Shown piece by piece: positions 62,101 to 64,000 of a DNA stretch of 64,000 nt. The stretch is from Apostichopus japonicus. Its lineage: Eukaryota; Echinodermata; Holothuroidea; Aspidochirotida; Stichopodidae. Every line of letters begins with the position of its first letter. Position 1 is the stretch's first letter. The DNA lies in contig NC_092576.1 in assembly GCF_037975245.1 (NCBI RefSeq), forward strand, positions 31,970,611-32,034,610. The letters run 5' to 3'. The translations under genes and the position numbers were made by a program. The notes under the pieces were generated by a model. That model did no database searches, was not told the DNA's origin, and saw nothing but the letters and a program-made list of their open reading frames with translations.

Positions 62101-63922
62101 ACCATCATCATAATAGCTGTTGCTTCAGACCATGCTATTTCTATATTTCTGGCCGATTCTTTGTTTTGCAGCCTAAAAATTGCTTGATATGGGACGGGTT
62201 CAGTAGACAGTACAATATTTCACCTGTTATATGAGGTATTGACTATGTCCATTCTGATATATTTTATATTCTTAGGTTATAGATTATATAGTAATATATT
62301 GTGTATTTTAGCATGATGGAAGCTTTCCCGTATTTGGCCATATGCTCATCAATGGCTGAAGGGGTTTTTAACCTTCATGTACTCTATAGTCTGACAGTAG
62401 CTTGATCTAAGAACCTTGTGATGACAAAGTGGGATACACAGCTTCTGAATGGCACCTCTGCCCTAAATGTCTTGACTGACCAATACACGATAGCGTAATA
62501 TAGTTAACATGCAGCTACCACAACTAACGTTGTTTAGATACAATTTAAAAAAAAGGTGTACTAGGGCTTATTGAATCATGTTTGTGAAATTTACCATAGC
62601 CCCACAAAAGTATCCATGGTCAAATCATCTGTGTGAAACAATGCAAATCTACAGTTTGCACCACATTTGACTGTATGTATGTCCCGATTCTGACCAACAA
62701 TTGAATGCACCATGCACTAAATCATGTGTGTGAAAATCATCAAAACTGCTTGGTATGGGACGGGTTCAGTAGAATATTTTCACCTGTTATATGAGGGATT
62801 CAATATGCATATTCTGTTATATTTTATATTCTTAGGGTATATAGATTACATCTATTGTGTATTCTAGCTTGTATAGTTTAATACCCATACCTATAATTAT
62901 TGTCTTAAATTAATTTACCAAAATATTATGGTACATACCATAGTATTCATTTCCTCCTGAGGCACTTCATCATGCTCTTCATTAGTTGTCTGCAAAAAGT
63001 ACAATCAGTGAATTATTGATCTTGATTGAAATAAATATAATGCTTAGAGATTTAGGACCTGTCTATATTGGGGTGTGTTATTAAAATGATCAAGAATTTC
63101 CACACAATTGGCATCCATACAGGAGTGTATTATCAATATAATTACCACTCGGTTCCGGGGACCACCAATTGCCTTATCTGATGGAACATTTCCCCCGTAT
63201 TAGGCCATATATGCTCATCAATGGCTGAAGAGGATTAACCTACTGTATAGTCTGACAGTAGCTTGATCTAGGAACCCTGTGATGACAAAGTGGGATACAC
63301 AGCTTCTGAATGGCACCTCTGCCCTAAATGTCTTGACTGACCAATACACGATAGCGTAATATAGTTAACATGCAGCTACCACAACTAACGTTGTTTAGAT
63401 ACAATTTAAAAAAAAAGGTGTACTAGGGCTTATTGAATCATGTTTGTGAAATTTACCACAGCCCCACAAAAGTATCCATGGTCAAATCATCTGTGTGAAA
63501 CAATGCAAATCTACAGTTTGCACCACATTTGACTGTATGTATGTCCCGATTCTGACCAACAATTGAATGTACCATGCACTGAATCATGTGTGTGAAAATC
63601 ATCATAGCTGACACAGCGTATAGATACTGCTTCAGACTATGCTATTTCTATATTTCTGGTCGATCCTTTGTTTCACAGCCTCAAAACTGCTTGGTATGGA
63701 ACAGGTTCAGTAGAATATTTTCACCTGTTCTATATGAGGGATTCAATATGCCCATTCTGATATATTTTATATTTTTATGGTATATATATTGTGTATTCTA
63801 GCTTGTATAGTATAATACCAATGCCTATAATTATTGTCTAAATTAATTTACCAAAATATTTTAGTACATACCATAGTATTCATTTCCTCCTGAGGTACTT
63901 CATCCTGCTCTTCATTAGTTGT
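47887..63922 (-). CDS. Paralogous zinc finger + tyrosine-recombinase-like + Myb-like protein, 3' eleven exons (5' end outside window)
   Basis: Minus-strand exons in order of transcription: 63922-63872, 62989-62939, 61643-61607, 61482-61423, 61207-61148, 60932-60907, 59750-59694, 59239-59189, 58966-58916, 52446-52396 and 50124-47887. All are bounded by AG/GT, phases match at every junction, and they sum to 2,733 nt (910 residues plus stop). The small exons encode acidic linker sequence with an ALYFDADLRKYHHS segment. The last exon carries a C-x2-C finger, a C2HC finger, the recombinase-like domain and a Myb-like C-terminus. Several segments align with the gene at 25-34 kb, including KRGxxVPxxLT, KHxAT and GHxxxVHxEYYRLP. 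By analogy, SET exons should lie to the right of base 64000; none is visible here. One intron hosts a DIRS element. Confidence 0.8.
50228..50310. mobile_element. Short non-autonomous transposon remnant
   Basis: AGGGCAGGACCAGCGGGTCC near the left and ATCCTGGATCCGCCACTG on the right look like the two inverted ends of a small element of the GGCGGATCCAGGA type. It lies in an intron of the minus-strand gene. Confidence 0.45.
51153..51710. mobile_element. MITE-like element with CAGTGGCGTAAC ends
   Basis: Perfect 12-bp terminal inverted repeats CAGTGGCGTAAC (51153-51164) and GTTACGCCACTG (51699-51710). ACA flanks both sides and may be a 3-bp target duplication. No coding capacity. Intronic in the minus-strand gene. 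Confidence 0.7.
52530..52656 (+). repeat. Left inverted terminal repeat of the DIRS element
   Basis: Starts CTTACCTGTCTCCTCACAAC and is matched in reverse complement by 58606-58726 almost without difference, apart from a longer C run near the middle. It diverges from its partner outside 52530, as expected for DIRS ends that are templated through the internal complementary region. Confidence 0.9.
53244..54660 (+). pseudogene. DIRS gag-like remnant
   Basis: The ATG at 53244 opens a 38-codon frame with two C-x2-C pairs (CPKCR and CLVC), a pattern seen at the start of DIRS-type gag proteins, then stops at TAG 53358-53360. Downstream the strand stays GC-rich, with Arg/Glu/Ser/Pro-rich open stretches (for example 53488-53775 and 53864-54346) broken by frameshifts, a 20-base A run at 53825-53844 and low-complexity repeats. 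The base composition differs sharply from the AT-rich flanks. Assignment to gag rests on position and composition more than on sequence motifs. Confidence 0.55.
55573..56480 (+). mobile_element. Two tRNA-derived SINE-like sequences inside the DIRS element
   Basis: At 55863-55943 an A-box-like TAGCTCAGTGGTTAAACC and a B-box-like GGTTCAAGTCACC are correctly spaced for a tRNA-type RNA polymerase III promoter. A second pair is at 56208-56275 (GTGGTCAAGCGGTGTAGGCA and GGTTTTAGTCCTGG), followed by TTCCTTGGGCAAGGCACTTT, which resembles the conserved central domain seen in several invertebrate SINEs. They lie where the reverse transcriptase should be. The tail is ATT-rich near 56430-56450. Confidence 0.65.
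56690..57270 (+). pseudogene. DIRS RNase H / connector remnant
   Basis: Frameshifted but recognisable: PNTLFAKITRF at 56734 onward, WVSHIARKESVRADALPRG near 56862-56920 (the end of a retroelement RNase H domain, normally ADALSRG), then PLIDLLTTKGN and GKLILVAPSGP, which match the connector preceding the recombinase in DIRS and related elements. The upstream reverse transcriptase with its YxDD motif is absent, so the element cannot be autonomous. Confidence 0.7.
57330..58060 (+). pseudogene. DIRS tyrosine recombinase remnant
   Basis: Fragments in several frames: SLAALTKKTLFVIAVASA (57429 on; an in-frame TGA follows directly), RALKWYLNRTEKLRQT (about 57670), IPIQDILKVAAWKTPTTF (about 57880) and CYLPDT. 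These follow the order of a DIRS recombinase. The box II sequence reads DHNIS where H-x-x-R is expected, so the catalytic Arg is Ser, and in-frame stops and shifts are present. Dead copy. Confidence 0.72.
58051..58148. repeat. DIRS internal complementary region
   Basis: 58051-58092 is complementary to the left terminus (GTGCTAAGG ... CGAAGTAAAT). 58098-58148 is complementary to the right terminus (AAAACTTACTGG ... CTTACCTGTCTCC). The two halves are joined by a few bases (ATTCC). In DIRS elements this region is thought to template completion of the circular intermediate, so the joint predicts the circle junction. Confidence 0.88.
58606..58726 (-). repeat. Right inverted terminal repeat of the DIRS element
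   Basis: Reverse complement of 52530-52656. The unique outer extension 58727-58761 (CTCGTCACTCGTAAATATCC and on) is matched in reverse complement inside the internal complementary region. Confidence 0.9.
58785..59305 (-). repeat. Tandemly duplicated 51-nt exon units (two of three copies)
   Basis: A unit of about 273 bp repeats here with its exon at 58966-58916 and 59239-59189. The third copy (exon 52446-52396, flanks about 52260-52510) is now separated by the DIRS insertion. Each 51-nt phase-0 exon encodes the same acidic 17 residues starting TSDDDNDKAIYEE; the 59.2-kb copy has Ser instead of Asn. Splice sites are intact in all three. The flanking intron shows the same ATTGTTCAAGTGATATTTCC block in each copy. 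Confidence 0.88.
61290..61325 (-). pseudogene. Decayed partial copy of the 61423-61482 exon
   Basis: TCTCAGATCGGCATCAAAAT followed by ATAATG repeats the core of the neighbouring exon (61442 on) with one change. It has no flanking splice sites that keep the frame. A trace of another exon duplication. Confidence 0.5.
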
Positions 63923-64000
63923 CTGCAAAAGGTACAATCAGTGAATTATTGATCTTGATTGAAAGAAATATAATGCTTAGAGATTTAGGACCTGTCTTTA
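62180..64000 (-). repeat. Tandem duplication of another 51-nt exon unit (two copies)
   Basis: A unit of about 933 bp appears twice, with its second copy running to the window edge. Exons at 62989-62939 and 63922-63872 each encode 17 acidic residues (TTNEE, then H or Q, then DEVPQEEMNTM). Both keep CTGCAG-type acceptors and GTATGT donors and are phase 0. Long stretches of intron, for example 62318-62590 against 63188-63450, are nearly identical. Confidence 0.85.

Overview
This is a eukaryotic, almost certainly animal, genomic window. It is AT-rich, coding DNA is sparse and broken by GT-AG introns, and most of it is dispersed repeats, mini- and microsatellites, transposon relics and tRNA-derived SINEs. 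The KMT5A-like SET gene family, the DIRS retroelement and the SINE types suggest a marine invertebrate, possibly an echinoderm. That placement is from general familiarity and is low confidence.

Layout. 1-20.1 kb is gene-poor and repeat-rich: an AT microsatellite with two perfect palindromes, a ~150-bp tandem array, several dispersed MITE-like families, a 2.3-kb array full of AGGTCA half-sites, and a dead hAT transposase fragment. 20.1-24.9 kb is quiet apart from minisatellites and one unexplained 130-codon ORF. 24.96-33.83 kb (+) is a ten-exon gene that can be assembled end to end in frame (3,753 nt, 1,250 residues). It encodes a KMT5A-like SET domain, four copies of a duplicated 36-residue exon, two zinc-finger-like motifs, a tyrosine-recombinase-like domain and a C-terminal Myb-like module. 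33.8-37.5 kb is intergenic. 37.5-42.1 kb is a satellite of about 22 ~204-bp monomers with a five-monomer higher-order repeat. 42.4-43.8 kb is a DIRS-related fragment. 44-47.9 kb is AT-rich with old duplications. 47.89 kb to beyond the right edge (-) is a paralogue of the first gene. Eleven in-frame exons are visible (910 residues); its 5' part, where a SET domain would be expected, lies outside the window. Its intron between 52.45 and 58.92 kb carries a 6.25-kb DIRS retroelement with inverted terminal repeats and an internal complementary region.

The two SET/tyrosine-recombinase-type genes lie tail to tail. Both have small phase-0 exons that have been tandemly duplicated inside the gene: four copies in the first, three plus two in the second. 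This combination of chromatin-modifier, DNA-binding and recombinase-fold modules with repeated exon amplification is the main point of interest.
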